Part shown: positions 1 to 7,480 of the stretch, one piece after another
Layout of the letters: each line of letters starts with the position of its first letter
How positions within the stretch are numbered: the first letter of the stretch is position 1
Origin: Candidatus Aminicenantota bacterium
GTDB lineage: Bacteria; Acidobacteriota; Aminicenantia; JAMOAD01
Reading direction: 5' to 3'
DNA length: 21,120 bases
Assembly (NCBI GenBank): GCA_027061995.1
Contig: JAMOUT010000097.1
Span: 1 to 21,120 of the forward strand
Notes under the pieces: model-generated
What the model saw: the letters and a program-made list of their open reading frames with translations, nothing else
Databases searched by the model: none
What the model was told of the DNA's origin: nothing
Program-made: the position numbers and the translations under genes

Positions 1-569
1 ATTTTAATCTGTTCTATCTTTGAAACATCGGGATTACTTTTTTTAATTTTTATCTTTTCTTTTCCCTGGTTTTGAATATCCGATTTTATGTCGGATGTTT
101 TTCCCGAATCATTGATTTTCGCTTGATTACCCCTTGTATCACTTTTTTTCAGATTATTCAAAGCTATCTTTTGGACATCCCCCTTTACCTTTTTATCTTT
201 GTTTTTTATAAGATTAAAAGTGGCTTTATCAGTATCTTCGGTTTTAATCTCTTTGCCTTCACTTTTTATGTTCAACCTCTTTCCTTTTTGAATAATTTTT
301 CCCGTTTTTTCACTTTTATTTTGTTTTCCATTTATATTAATGTTTCCCTTTTTTTTGCCTGTTTTTTTTATCTCTAACATATTTTGAACAAGAAGAGTAA
401 GAAAATTTTTTTCCTCTTTATTTAACTCTTTTTGCGGTTTTTCTTTTTCTTTAATATTATTAATTTTATTTTTATTTTTTTTGATTTTTTCTATATTTTC
501 TTTTTTAAATTGATTATCAGACATCTTTTTTGAAGAATTATCCAATAAAATCCTTTGAGATAAACTCAT
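1..569 (-). CDS. fliK: Probable flagellar hook-length control protein FliK, N-terminal part (cut by window edge)
   Basis: An open minus-strand frame starts with ATG at 569-567 and runs without a stop through base 1, giving about 189 residues of an unfinished protein. It begins MSLSQRILLDNSSKKM and is strongly hydrophilic, rich in Lys, Asn, Glu and Ile, with no membrane segment. Its ATG overlaps the TGA of the upstream MotE-like gene as ATGA, a sign of translational coupling. Nothing in the visible sequence is diagnostic. The call rests on position: the gene after fliJ and the MotE/YlxF-like gene is fliK in the Bacillus-type operon. FliK N-terminal halves are typically low-complexity, secreted and poorly conserved; the recognisable C-terminal switch domain would lie outside the window. 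It could instead be another secreted flagellar protein of this cluster. The reading frame is sure, the name moderately so. Confidence 0.6.
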   Translation of the reverse strand, partial: MSLSQRILLDNSSKKMSDNQFKKENIEKIKKNKNKINNIKEKEKPQKELNKEEKNFLTLLVQNMLEIKKTGKKKGNININGKQNKSEKTGKIIQKGKRLNIKSEGKEIKTEDTDKATFNLIKNKDKKVKGDVQKIALNNLKKSDTRGNQAKINDSGKTSDIKSDIQNQGKEKIKIKKSNPDVSKIEQIK

Positions 570-1126
570 TTTCTCCCCCTTTGCTTGTTTTTATCTGATT
601 TTGATATTTTATCTTTATATCCGTTTTGTTTACTTAAAAATTCAAGATAATCAAGAACCATCTCTTTATGTTTAATTGATAGCTCCTCCAGAAAAGAGGT
701 TCTAACCCCTTTTTTAACACCAAGCATAATTGAATAAAACATCTTTTTATCTTTATTATAATAATCTATTAAATAACCCACTGCCATTGATGGTTCAACC
801 GAATTAAAAAAACCTAATATTCGAGAATCAACCTTTTTACTTTTTCTCGCTTCTTCAAGATTCTTCCATTCGTTTTTCAATTTATTTTTCTCTTTTTTCA
901 GTTCTTTCGCTTTATCATTAAGAGATTGTTCCCATTGAGTTAACATCTGTTCTTTGTTATTCAACTCTTTTTCCCAATGTTTAAGGTATTCTTTCTCTTT
1001 TTGTAACTCTTTTAAAACCTTAGATATCTCCTTTTCATCAGTTTTAATATTATCACTTGATGAAAAAAGAAGGGGAAATACCAAAACCAGGATAAATATT
1101 ATTCTGTATTTATATAATTTACTCAC
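566..1126 (-). CDS. MotE/YlxF-like flagellar protein with N-terminal membrane anchor, coiled coil and MgtE-N-like end
   Basis: 186 residues. Residues 8-22 form a hydrophobic signal or anchor segment, so most of the protein should lie outside the cytoplasmic membrane. Residues about 28-95 are a highly charged Glu/Lys coiled coil. The rest (about 105-170) has the helical pattern of the MgtE N-terminal domain superfamily found in MotE of rhizobia, YlxF of Bacillus and FlbB of spirochaetes. MotE-type proteins help the stator protein MotC in rhizobia, and FlbB belongs to the spirochaete motor collar, so a role around the stator or motor is inferred. The start is GTG, with GAGGAG eight bases upstream. 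The gene overlaps the end of fliJ by 8 bases, and its TGA overlaps the next ATG. Between fliJ and fliK is exactly where ylxF lies in Bacillus. The family call is by architecture and position, not by a strong motif. Confidence 0.75.
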   Translation of the reverse strand: MSKLYKYRIIFILVLVFPLLFSSSDNIKTDEKEISKVLKELQKEKEYLKHWEKELNNKEQMLTQWEQSLNDKAKELKKEKNKLKNEWKNLEEARKSKKVDSRILGFFNSVEPSMAVGYLIDYYNKDKKMFYSIMLGVKKGVRTSFLEELSIKHKEMVLDYLEFLSKQNGYKDKISKSDKNKQRGRK

Positions 1127-1568
1127 TTTTTACTCTCCTCGAATTCACAAAAATATCATCAACGATTTTTTGTTCCTCTTTGTCCATCTCCATAAGGTAA
1201 TTTTTCCACAATTTCTTTCTGTAATTCTCAAGAGCCTTTTTGTTTTTTCTACTCTCAATCCATTTTTCCAATGCTTTTATCTCCTCCTCTTTTTTTTCCT
1301 CCACTACTTTCTTTTGTATTGTAATAAAATGGATTAACTGATTAAGATATCTCACTCTATATAGATAATCATAAATATCAAGAGTTTTCCCTTGTGTCAT
1401 TTTCATTATTTCAGCCCTTTTCTCTTTTTCATCATCTGTTAAACTTTTTAATTTATCCTCCTCTACCATCCTCAATTTTCTTTTCAGAGCCCATTCCTCT
1501 TTTCTCATTTTTTCGATATTTACTCTGTATTTTAACAATGTTTCAAGGGAAAAATTAAATTTTTTCAT
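1119..1568 (-). CDS. fliJ: Flagellar export protein FliJ
   Basis: 149 residues, the usual size for FliJ, a soluble coiled-coil protein of the flagellar type III export apparatus. FliJ inserts into the centre of the FliI hexamer and links it to FlhA, helping to couple proton-motive force to export. The opening MKKFNFSLETLLKYR is the typical FliJ N-terminus (F-x-F-x-L-x-x-L-L-x-x-R). The rest is an almost continuous charged helix with a Glu/Lys-rich stretch near residues 85-115 and no membrane segment. Its ATG shares one base with the TAA of fliI (TAATG), and AAGGAG lies about 11 bases upstream inside the end of fliI, so the two are probably translated together. FliJ diverges fast, so the N-terminal pattern and the place directly after fliI carry the identification. 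Confidence 0.9.
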   Translation of the reverse strand: MKKFNFSLETLLKYRVNIEKMRKEEWALKRKLRMVEEDKLKSLTDDEKEKRAEIMKMTQGKTLDIYDYLYRVRYLNQLIHFITIQKKVVEEKKEEEIKALEKWIESRKNKKALENYRKKLWKNYLMEMDKEEQKIVDDIFVNSRRVKSE

Positions 1569-2872
1569 TAGTTTAAGACACTCCTTATTATATCAAGAGT
1601 TTCATCATAACTGTTTTTCTCTTCAACTCTTTGTCTCAATAATCTGTTTATGCTGTTTATCCTTGATATAGCCTCATCAATCAGAGGATTACTTCCTTGT
1701 ATATAGGCTCCTATATTTATCAAATCTTCCGCATCTTTATAAGCTGCAAGAAGCTCTCTAATTTTTCCAACCAACTGCTTGTGTTCTTCATTAACAACAG
1801 AACTCATTACTCTGCTAACACTTTGCAAAATATCAATCGCAGGATAATGATTTCTATTGGCAAGATCCCTGCTCAAAACAATGTGACCATCAAGTATTGA
1901 ACGGGAGATATCCGCAACAGGTTCCGTTATATCGTCAGCCTCGACTAAAACAGTATAAATCCCCGTAATACTACCTTTATTGAGAAAATTCCCCGCTCTT
2001 TCGAGAAGTTTAGGTAATGCCGAAAATACTGACGGTGTGTATCCTTTTGTTGATGGAGGCTCTCCGGTTGCAAGCCCCACCTCTCTCTGAGCATAAGCAA
2101 ATCTTGTAAGAGAATCAAGCATTATAAGAACATTATAACCTTTATCCATAAAATATTCCGCTATTGCTGTTCCTGCATATGCAGCCCTTAATTTAAGAAG
2201 AGGAGGTTCATCCGATGTTGCAACTATAACAACAGAACGATTTAGTCCCTCTTCTCCGAGATCTCTCTCAATGAACTCTTTAACCTCTCTCCCCCTTTCT
2301 CCAACAAGAATAATAACATTTATCTCCGCTGTCGTATTTCTTGCAATCATCCCCATTAGCGTGCTTTTTCCGACTCCCGAACCTGAAAAAATACCTATTC
2401 TTTGCCCTTTTCCAATCGTGGTAAAACCATCTATCGCACGAACTCCGGTTTCTATCTTATCTTTAATTATCTTTCTTTTTAAAGCTTTGGGAGCCCTTTT
2501 ATAAATAGGATATCTGTCTTCAAACCTTAAAACACCCTTTTTATCAATCGGATTTCCCAAGGAATCTATCACCCTTGTTAATAATTGCTCACCTACCCCT
2601 ATACTCGGATATTTTTTAGAGGAGATAACTTTATCCCCCATGGATATTCCTGTCATCTCTTCGAGAGGCATTGATATAACTCTACTTTCTCTGAATCCCA
2701 CTACTTCAGCCTTAATCATTCTTCCCCTTTTTGTTTTTATTTCAACGATTTCCCCTATAGAAGCAACAGGACCTTCACTTTCAAGCATAACTCCGGCTAC
2801 TTTTACTATTTTCCCGTAATACCTGTAGGGATTTGCCAATCTTATTCTATCAGCATAATTCGCTTCATTCAT
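1568..2872 (-). CDS. fliI: Flagellum-specific ATPase FliI
   Basis: 434 residues, full length for FliI, the cytoplasmic hexameric ATPase that unloads and unfolds substrates for the flagellar type III secretion system. Residues about 15-95 form the N-terminal beta-barrel of the F1/FliI family. The catalytic domain shows the P-loop GSGVGKST (164-171), the GERGREV motif at 191-197, and the Walker B strand NVLIMLDSLTRFA around 247-259, which continues into the conserved AQREVGLATGEPP. The C-terminal helical domain is present and the protein ends without truncation. The start overlaps fliH by 8 bases, with GGAAG a few bases upstream of ATG. Close relatives are SctN ATPases of virulence type III systems and F1 beta subunits; the flagellar neighbours decide for FliI. 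No catalytic residue appears missing. Confidence 0.97.
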   Translation of the reverse strand: MNEANYADRIRLANPYRYYGKIVKVAGVMLESEGPVASIGEIVEIKTKRGRMIKAEVVGFRESRVISMPLEEMTGISMGDKVISSKKYPSIGVGEQLLTRVIDSLGNPIDKKGVLRFEDRYPIYKRAPKALKRKIIKDKIETGVRAIDGFTTIGKGQRIGIFSGSGVGKSTLMGMIARNTTAEINVIILVGERGREVKEFIERDLGEEGLNRSVVIVATSDEPPLLKLRAAYAGTAIAEYFMDKGYNVLIMLDSLTRFAYAQREVGLATGEPPSTKGYTPSVFSALPKLLERAGNFLNKGSITGIYTVLVEADDITEPVADISRSILDGHIVLSRDLANRNHYPAIDILQSVSRVMSSVVNEEHKQLVGKIRELLAAYKDAEDLINIGAYIQGSNPLIDEAISRINSINRLLRQRVEEKNSYDETLDIIRSVLN

Positions 2873-3590
2873 TCGTATCTTCCAGGACTTTTAATACCTC
2901 TTCAAGCTTGGTTTCAACCGTTGAGTCCGTTTCTCCGAAATCAGTTTCTATTATACACCCTCCTCTTGTAATAGAGGGGTCTTTCACAAGATTAATCTCT
3001 CTACCCGGGAAATTTTTATCCAACTCATCTTTTGAATCCGATAAATACCGGTAATCTTCGGGACTTATCCTTATTATAATTTTTTTTGATTCTATATTAT
3101 CATTTATCGTATCTTTCAAAACATTTAATATAAACTCTTCACTATTATTTATATTTGCGGATATAACTTTTTTGATCGCTTCTTTAACAATGGAAACCAT
3201 ATCATTTTCCGCATCCTTATATACCCTCTCTCTTAATATTGAAAGTTTTTTTATTGTTTCAATATAATCAGATTTTAATTTTTCCAACTCTTTTTTTGCA
3301 TCCGCTTCCCCTTTACTCAATCCTTCATCATACCCTTTTTTAAACCCTTGCTCATATCCTTCCTTGGAATCTAATTCTTCCTGTTTCTTATCAATTTCAC
3401 TATCTGAACTCTTATTACCATTTTTTTTCAGATTATTTTCAGTAGATAAATCAAGCTGTTTACTTTCATCATCTTTAAAAACTTTGTATTTTTTTGAATG
3501 GGAGGATGACAGATCAATAAATTGTTCTATATTAAATTTTTTTATGGACAATTCTTTTTGTTGTTCTTTTTTGATAACTTTAAACAACAT
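2865..3590 (-). CDS. fliH: Flagellar assembly protein FliH
   Basis: 241 residues from the chosen start. FliH is the cytoplasmic regulator and stator-like partner of FliI, anchoring it to the C ring and holding ATPase activity low. A hallmark is visible at residues 78-94: five glycines spaced every four residues (GYEQGFKKGYDEGLSKG), the GxxxG helix-packing repeat known in FliH. Before it lies a Lys/Ser/Asp-rich flexible N-terminus; after it come a coiled coil and a C-terminal domain (about 120-241) resembling the FliH/V-ATPase E family. Start choice: an in-frame GTG at 3608 would add six residues and overlap fliG by 29 bases. That GTG has its purine tract directly abutting it, whereas the ATG at 3590 has AGGTGG eight bases upstream, so I prefer 3590. 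The gene overlaps both fliG and fliI. Confidence 0.9.
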   Translation of the reverse strand: MLFKVIKKEQQKELSIKKFNIEQFIDLSSSHSKKYKVFKDDESKQLDLSTENNLKKNGNKSSDSEIDKKQEELDSKEGYEQGFKKGYDEGLSKGEADAKKELEKLKSDYIETIKKLSILRERVYKDAENDMVSIVKEAIKKVISANINNSEEFILNVLKDTINDNIESKKIIIRISPEDYRYLSDSKDELDKNFPGREINLVKDPSITRGGCIIETDFGETDSTVETKLEEVLKVLEDTNE

Positions 3591-4599
3591 ACTCTTCGCC
3601 ACCTGCACCTCCGATTGATATTACCCCTTCGGATTCCAATTCTCTAACCACTTCCACAATCTCATGTTGAGCTTTTTCAACATCTTTTACCCTAACAGGT
3701 CCCATATATTCCATCTCCTCTTTTAACATCTCAACAGCTCTTTGAGACATATTTCTGAAAAATTTATCTCTCAACTCATCCGAAGAACCTTTTAATGCGA
3801 TTGCAAGACTTTTTTTATCAACTCTCTTTAATATTTCAGCAACTCCGTGATCATCTATAAGGAGTATATCTTCAAAAACAAACATCAAATCTCGAACTTG
3901 AACCGCAAGCTCGGGATTCTTAGTCTCTATCTGCTCTAAAACACTTTTCGCCACTCTTCTTTCCATCCTGTTTAATAAATCGGCCACAGCTTTAACTCCT
4001 CCGTGTTCCTCTAATTTGTAAGAACCAACCGCTTGCAACTTTTGATCAAGAACCGCAGATATTTTTTTTACTATATCAGGAGATATCTCTTCAAGATTAG
4101 CCATTCTCATGACTATATCCGATCTCATATCTTCAGGCAAAGATGCAAGAAGTTCGGCCGCTCTTGATGCTGACAGATGGGCAAGGATCAATGCTATCGT
4201 CTGAGGATGTTCGTTTTGGATAAATTTTGAAATTTGTTGAGGATTTATTTTTTCAAGAGACGCAAAACCTACGGATTTTTCCAATAGTTTCACAAGCCTG
4301 TCTATTATCTTTCTCGCTTGCTCCGGGCCAAGTGCTTTCATTAAAACATTTTTTGCATATTCTATTCCACCTATCGCAATATACTGTTTTGCAAGGACAA
4401 TATTATAAAAATCCTCTATTATTTTTTCTGATATTTCCGATGGCACAGGCCCCAAAAGTGTTATCTCTCTGCTTATATCCGCAATCTCCTCCTCTTCAAG
4501 CCTGCTGAATACTTTTGATGTGATTTCATCACCGAGTATTACCATTAGAATGGCTATCTTTTGTATATTGGTAAGCTCTTCATATTTTAATTTCCCCAT
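3580..4599 (-). CDS. fliG: Flagellar motor switch protein FliG
   Basis: 339 residues, normal for FliG, the rotor protein that joins the MS ring (FliF) to the C ring and generates torque against the stator. The N-terminal domain (about 1-110) binds the FliF tail. The middle domain carries the diagnostic EHPQT motif at 130-134, followed by the armadillo-type helices. The C-terminal domain contains the charged torque helix region, with SDELRDKFFRNMSQRA and then a conserved MGPVRVKDVE stretch. The start ATG has GGAG six bases upstream and lies only 3 bases after the fliF stop. I see no deletion or insertion compared with the family. Some spirochaetes carry a second FliG; only one copy is in this window. 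Confidence 0.97.
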   Translation of the reverse strand: MGKLKYEELTNIQKIAILMVILGDEITSKVFSRLEEEEIADISREITLLGPVPSEISEKIIEDFYNIVLAKQYIAIGGIEYAKNVLMKALGPEQARKIIDRLVKLLEKSVGFASLEKINPQQISKFIQNEHPQTIALILAHLSASRAAELLASLPEDMRSDIVMRMANLEEISPDIVKKISAVLDQKLQAVGSYKLEEHGGVKAVADLLNRMERRVAKSVLEQIETKNPELAVQVRDLMFVFEDILLIDDHGVAEILKRVDKKSLAIALKGSSDELRDKFFRNMSQRAVEMLKEEMEYMGPVRVKDVEKAQHEIVEVVRELESEGVISIGGAGGEEYVV

Positions 4600-4602
4600 A
4601 TA

Positions 4603-6228
4603 TTACTCCATCATCATACTTTTTATTACGCCAACAAGGTCATCCGTTTTTTCAGAGGCAAATTCAGCTAATTTTTCTCTTAATATCTCCATCTTTTTTG
4701 ATTCCGGTGATTGTTTGAATTTACTTTCAATCTCTTTTTCTAACATTTTCCTCTCTTGTTCCTCTTCAATCGAAGGGGGAAGCTCTTCTCCGGCTATCTC
4801 ACCAACCGTAAGACTTTTTTTACTCTCCGATTCGATTGCTACAGAAACCTTTTTGACCATAGGTTTTAAAATCATAAAAATCAAAACAAGAGCAAGAATC
4901 AGTATAACAACATATTTAATTATAATTTTTATAAACTCCTTTTTTTCTTTGCTTTTTATATATTTCTCGGCTTCTTTTATATTTGTTTCGCTAAAAGGGA
5001 TATTTGCAACTTCAATAACATCGCCTCTATTCTCGTCGATTCCTATGGAAGCTATAACAAGTTTTTTTAATTTATTAAGCTCTGCTACGGTTCTTGATAT
5101 TTTTGTTTTAATTATTTTACCGTTTTTTTCCTCCTCTTTCACTTTGTCATCCACAATCACTGCAACCGATATTTTTTTAATTTCACCCGTAGGATAAACT
5201 GTCTTAAGGACACTTTTATTTATCTCGTAATTTTTTGTTTCTTTCTTTTTTTCACTTATTCTACCAAGATTATTATTCGTTGTTTGATTTGTATTTCCCG
5301 AAACATTTGATCCTACCCCTGGGGTTCCGCCTTGAGTAATCTCCCTTGTTTTCTGAATCTCTTTTTGTTCGCTTCTCTCAATCTGAATATTAGGGTCATA
5401 AATTTCATCAACCTTTTCTTTTTTTGTAAAATCAAGCTCCGCTTTTACATTTACCCTAACTCTCCCTATTCCCACTATAGGTTCGAGAAGAGCAACCACC
5501 TGTTTTGACAACCTGTTACTGACCTTCTTTTGTATATCAATCTGACTATTGGTTAACTCCGCATCCTCGGAACCGCTTGAAGGAGAAGCTAATAATCTCC
5601 CGTAAATATCAACCACGGTTATGTTTTGGGGCTCCAACCCTTCCACCGAAGATGCCACAAGATGGGTTATAGCTCCGATCACCGAATTGGATAAAACCAT
5701 ACCGGGTAAAACATTTAGTATTATTGATGCTTTTGCAGCCTCTCTCTCTTCAAGAAAAACCGATTTCTTAGGTAAAACAAGATGAACTTTTGCGGATTTA
5801 ACCTCATTAATTGAAGATATTGTTCTTGATAATTCACCTTCAAGAGCTCTTATATAATTAATCTGTTCAACAAATTCGGTTGTTCCTATTTTTGATTTAT
5901 CAAATATCTCAAATCCTATTCCGGCACCTCGCGGCAAACCTTGTGATGCCAGAGTTATCCTTAATTCATTCACTTTGTTTTCAGGAACTTTAATTGTATT
6001 GCCGACAAGTTTATAAGGCACTTTCATATCTTTAAGTTTCTGAATAATCAAAGAGGTATCCTGATCTTGAATATTCGAGAATAATATTGAATAATCGGGA
6101 GTATTAGCCCACATTATGAGACCTATCAAACCTGCGAGAACAATTAAAATCACTGATGTAAAAAATATTTTTTGAGATAATGATAATTTACCGAAAACCT
6201 GTTTTACCTGTTCTCCTATGGTTGCCAT
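4603..6228 (-). CDS. fliF: Flagellar MS-ring protein FliF
   Basis: 541 residues. FliF builds the MS ring in the cytoplasmic membrane, the base on which the rod, export gate and FliG assemble. The architecture is complete: first membrane segment about 21-40, then the periplasmic YscJ/FliF-type ring modules with the stretch LASQGLPRGAGIGFE and the region around SRTISSINEVKSAKVHLVLP. A Gly/Asn/Thr-rich periplasmic loop carrying GGTPGVGSN follows, then the second membrane segment at 439-456. The cytoplasmic tail ends in an acidic amphipathic helix (about the last 30 residues) that is the FliG-binding site in known FliF proteins. GAGGT, overlapping the fliE stop, lies close before the ATG. fliG follows 3 bases after the stop, as expected for two proteins needed in fixed ratio. 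Confidence 0.97.
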   Translation of the reverse strand: MATIGEQVKQVFGKLSLSQKIFFTSVILIVLAGLIGLIMWANTPDYSILFSNIQDQDTSLIIQKLKDMKVPYKLVGNTIKVPENKVNELRITLASQGLPRGAGIGFEIFDKSKIGTTEFVEQINYIRALEGELSRTISSINEVKSAKVHLVLPKKSVFLEEREAAKASIILNVLPGMVLSNSVIGAITHLVASSVEGLEPQNITVVDIYGRLLASPSSGSEDAELTNSQIDIQKKVSNRLSKQVVALLEPIVGIGRVRVNVKAELDFTKKEKVDEIYDPNIQIERSEQKEIQKTREITQGGTPGVGSNVSGNTNQTTNNNLGRISEKKKETKNYEINKSVLKTVYPTGEIKKISVAVIVDDKVKEEEKNGKIIKTKISRTVAELNKLKKLVIASIGIDENRGDVIEVANIPFSETNIKEAEKYIKSKEKKEFIKIIIKYVVILILALVLIFMILKPMVKKVSVAIESESKKSLTVGEIAGEELPPSIEEEQERKMLEKEIESKFKQSPESKKMEILREKLAEFASEKTDDLVGVIKSMMME

Positions 6229-6236
6229 ATTTTACC

Positions 6237-6554
6237 TCATACCCTAATTCTCATTATCTCATTATAAGCATCCATAAGCTTATTTCTAATCTCCATCATA
6301 AGCTTAAAAGAGAGATCCGCTTTTTCAACCGCAATAAGTGTTTTATGGACATTCGCATCATCACCGGTTATTGCTTGTTTAATCTGTTCCTCCGCTGTCT
6401 TCTCAACATTTGACACATCATTAAGAGCGGATTTTAAAACCTCTGAAAAATCCACTTTCCCCTGTTCTTTCTCCCCTTTTATCTTATTAGCACTTATATC
6501 TTTTTCTATATTTTGAATTATTTTGGAATAATCGGTTATTTTAGTTGTAGTCAT
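6237..6554 (-). CDS. fliE: Flagellar hook-basal body protein FliE
   Basis: 105 residues, the usual small size of FliE, which forms the junction between the MS ring or export gate and the proximal rod. The N-terminal part is polar. The C-terminal half has the typical FliE pattern: V-x-x-A-L-x-x-V, a run of helical residues including HKTLIAVEKADLSFKLMMEI, then RNKLMDAYNEIMRIRV at the very end, matching the conserved R-N-K-x-x-x-A-Y-x-E-I-M-x-M/I-x-V family tail. It starts 2 bases after flgC, with GGGAGG (encoding the last FlgC residues) as ribosome-binding site. It is followed after 8 bases by fliF, and the order flgB-flgC-fliE-fliF is the common one. Confidence 0.96.
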   Translation of the reverse strand: MTTTKITDYSKIIQNIEKDISANKIKGEKEQGKVDFSEVLKSALNDVSNVEKTAEEQIKQAITGDDANVHKTLIAVEKADLSFKLMMEIRNKLMDAYNEIMRIRV

Positions 6555-6556
6555 TT

Positions 6557-6997
6557 TTACCTCCCTATATCAAAAGCTTTTGATATCATATTTTTCAGTG
6601 ATTGTAAAACAGTTACATTAGCACCATAACTTCTTGAAGCATTCATAAGATTCACCATCTCCGTAACAACATTTATATTCGGATATGAAACATATCCCTC
6701 TTTATCAGCATCAGGATGTTGAGGATCATATTTTTTAATAAATGGGGTTTGATCCTCGTATATTCTATCAACTTTCACCCCTTTATATGCTTCACTATAA
6801 TTTTGTTCCAATATCTCATCAAAACTATCGGAAGAATTAGTTGTGGTAAACACAACATCTTTTCTTCTATAAGGACCTCCCTCAGGTGTTCTCGTTGAAT
6901 TAACATTTGCTATGTTAGCGGATATTATCTCTATTCTTTTAAGCTCGGAGGACAAACCCGAAGCAGCTATATTAAAAACACTGAAATGGCCTCCCAT
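6557..6997 (-). CDS. flgC: Flagellar proximal rod protein FlgC
   Basis: 146 residues, standard for FlgC, a secreted building block of the rod that spans the periplasm. The N-terminal flagellar rod signature is plain: FNIAASGLSSELKRIEIISA followed by NIANVNSTRTPEGGPYRRKDV. The C-terminal helix carries the family pattern YPNINVVTEMVNLMNASRSY followed by ANVTVLQSLKNMI. There is no cleavable signal peptide, as expected for a protein exported by the flagellar apparatus. The SD sequence AGGAGGT overlaps the last codons and TGA of flgB, and the ATG follows 3 bases later. Nothing unusual is seen. Confidence 0.97.
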   Translation of the reverse strand: MGGHFSVFNIAASGLSSELKRIEIISANIANVNSTRTPEGGPYRRKDVVFTTTNSSDSFDEILEQNYSEAYKGVKVDRIYEDQTPFIKKYDPQHPDADKEGYVSYPNINVVTEMVNLMNASRSYGANVTVLQSLKNMISKAFDIGR

Positions 6998-7000
6998 CTA

Positions 7001-7411
7001 TCACCTCCTATCAGAAGTAATTGCAAACTCTATATTTTTAAATAATTTAGTTATAACCTGAACTCCAAGATTATACTTTATATTATTTTTTGTAAGGTCC
7101 ACCATCTCTTTTTCAAGATCAACATTATTCCCGTCCGGTCTTGCAGGTTCGGAAGAAATTTCCACTTCCGGTGAAACATTTGCCACTTTACCTCCGGCTG
7201 AGATATGTTTATTATTTGTTGTTTTTAATGAAATCTCTCCGTTTCCGTCAGATAATGCCTTTTTTAATTCATCTTCAAAATTGACTTTTCTCGCTTTATA
7301 ATTCGGAGTATTGACATTAGCAATATTTGAAGATATCGCGGCTTGCTTCGTTAAACTTAAATCTAAAAACTTTTCCAAGCTTAAAATCTCTTTACTATCA
7401 ATCATACTCAT
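7001..7411 (-). CDS. flgB: Flagellar proximal rod protein FlgB
   Basis: 136 residues, standard for FlgB, the rod subunit nearest to FliE and the MS ring. The N-terminal signature SLTKQAAISSNIANVNTPNY (residues about 18-37) followed by KARKVNFEDEL is the rod-protein motif. The C-terminal helix with NNVDLEKEMVDLTKNNIKYN is the conserved FlgB end. It is the first gene of the flagellar block. Its ATG at 7411 has GAGGTG five bases upstream, and the short 67-base gap before it holds a sigma-54-like element and a TATAAT hexamer (listed separately). A second in-frame ATG two codons later is a less likely start. Known flagellar operons frequently begin with this gene, which supports a real promoter here. 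Confidence 0.97.
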   Translation of the reverse strand: MSMIDSKEILSLEKFLDLSLTKQAAISSNIANVNTPNYKARKVNFEDELKKALSDGNGEISLKTTNNKHISAGGKVANVSPEVEISSEPARPDGNNVDLEKEMVDLTKNNIKYNLGVQVITKLFKNIEFAITSDRR

Positions 7412-7415
7412 CTTG

Positions 7416-7421
7416 CACCTC
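7416..7421 (-). promoter_or_regulatory. Ribosome-binding site of flgB
   Basis: GAGGTG on the minus strand, five bases before the flgB ATG. It is a good Shine-Dalgarno match and supports the ATG at 7411 over the second ATG at 7405. Confidence 0.75.
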
Positions 7422-7431
7422 TTTCATAAAT

Positions 7432-7437
7432 ATTATA
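7432..7437 (-). promoter_or_regulatory. Possible sigma-70 -10 box upstream of flgB
   Basis: A perfect TATAAT on the minus strand, 20 bases before the flgB ATG. No TTGACA-like -35 hexamer lies 16-18 bases further up, and in this AT-rich sequence a TATAAT can occur by chance. It directly abuts the downstream end of the sigma-54-like element, so the two readings compete. Confidence 0.3.
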
Positions 7438-7453
7438 ATCAAAAACCGTGCCA
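7438..7453 (-). promoter_or_regulatory. Sigma-54-type promoter candidate for the flagellar cluster
   Basis: The minus strand reads TGGCACGGTTTTTGAT. The sigma-54 (RpoN) consensus is TGGCACG-R-NNN-TTGC-W, so the -24 half is perfect, the spacing is exact, and only the C of the -12 GC pair is replaced (TTGAT). Transcription would start about 16 bases before the flgB ATG, leaving room for its GAGGTG site. The element is in the intergenic gap and not inside a gene. Sigma-54 control of basal-body genes is known in several flagellated lineages. The -12 mismatch is at a well-conserved base, so this is a candidate only. Confidence 0.45.
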
Positions 7454-7466
7454 TATGAGAATGTTG

Positions 7467-7480
7467 AAAACAGTTGTTTT
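7467..7480. repeat. Short inverted repeat upstream of the sigma-54-like site
   Basis: AAAACA and TGTTTT arms of 6 bases, separated by two bases. It lies at the very end of the upstream permease gene, centred roughly 45 bases before the inferred flgB transcription start. The loop is too short for a terminator hairpin, so an operator or activator site is possible. Chance occurrence in AT-rich DNA is also possible. Confidence 0.25.

Noticed and set aside
72-377. Plus-strand open frame of 101 codons near the left edge
   Set aside because: It is opposite the open fliK-like frame, which is coupled by ATGA to its neighbour; the plus-strand product is Phe/Ile-rich with no domain.
954-1337. Plus-strand frame of 127 codons
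   Set aside because: It runs opposite the MotE-like and fliJ genes; it has no recognisable protein features and is explained by AT-rich antisense bias.
3591-3608. GTG start at 3608 for fliH
   Set aside because: It would lengthen the overlap with fliG to 29 bases and has its purine tract directly against the codon; ATG at 3590 has a better-placed AGGTGG.
4520-5197. Plus-strand open frame of 225 codons
   Set aside because: It lies opposite the well-supported fliF and fliG genes; its product is a low-complexity Ser/Ile/Phe run, the reverse-strand image of Lys/Glu-rich coding DNA.
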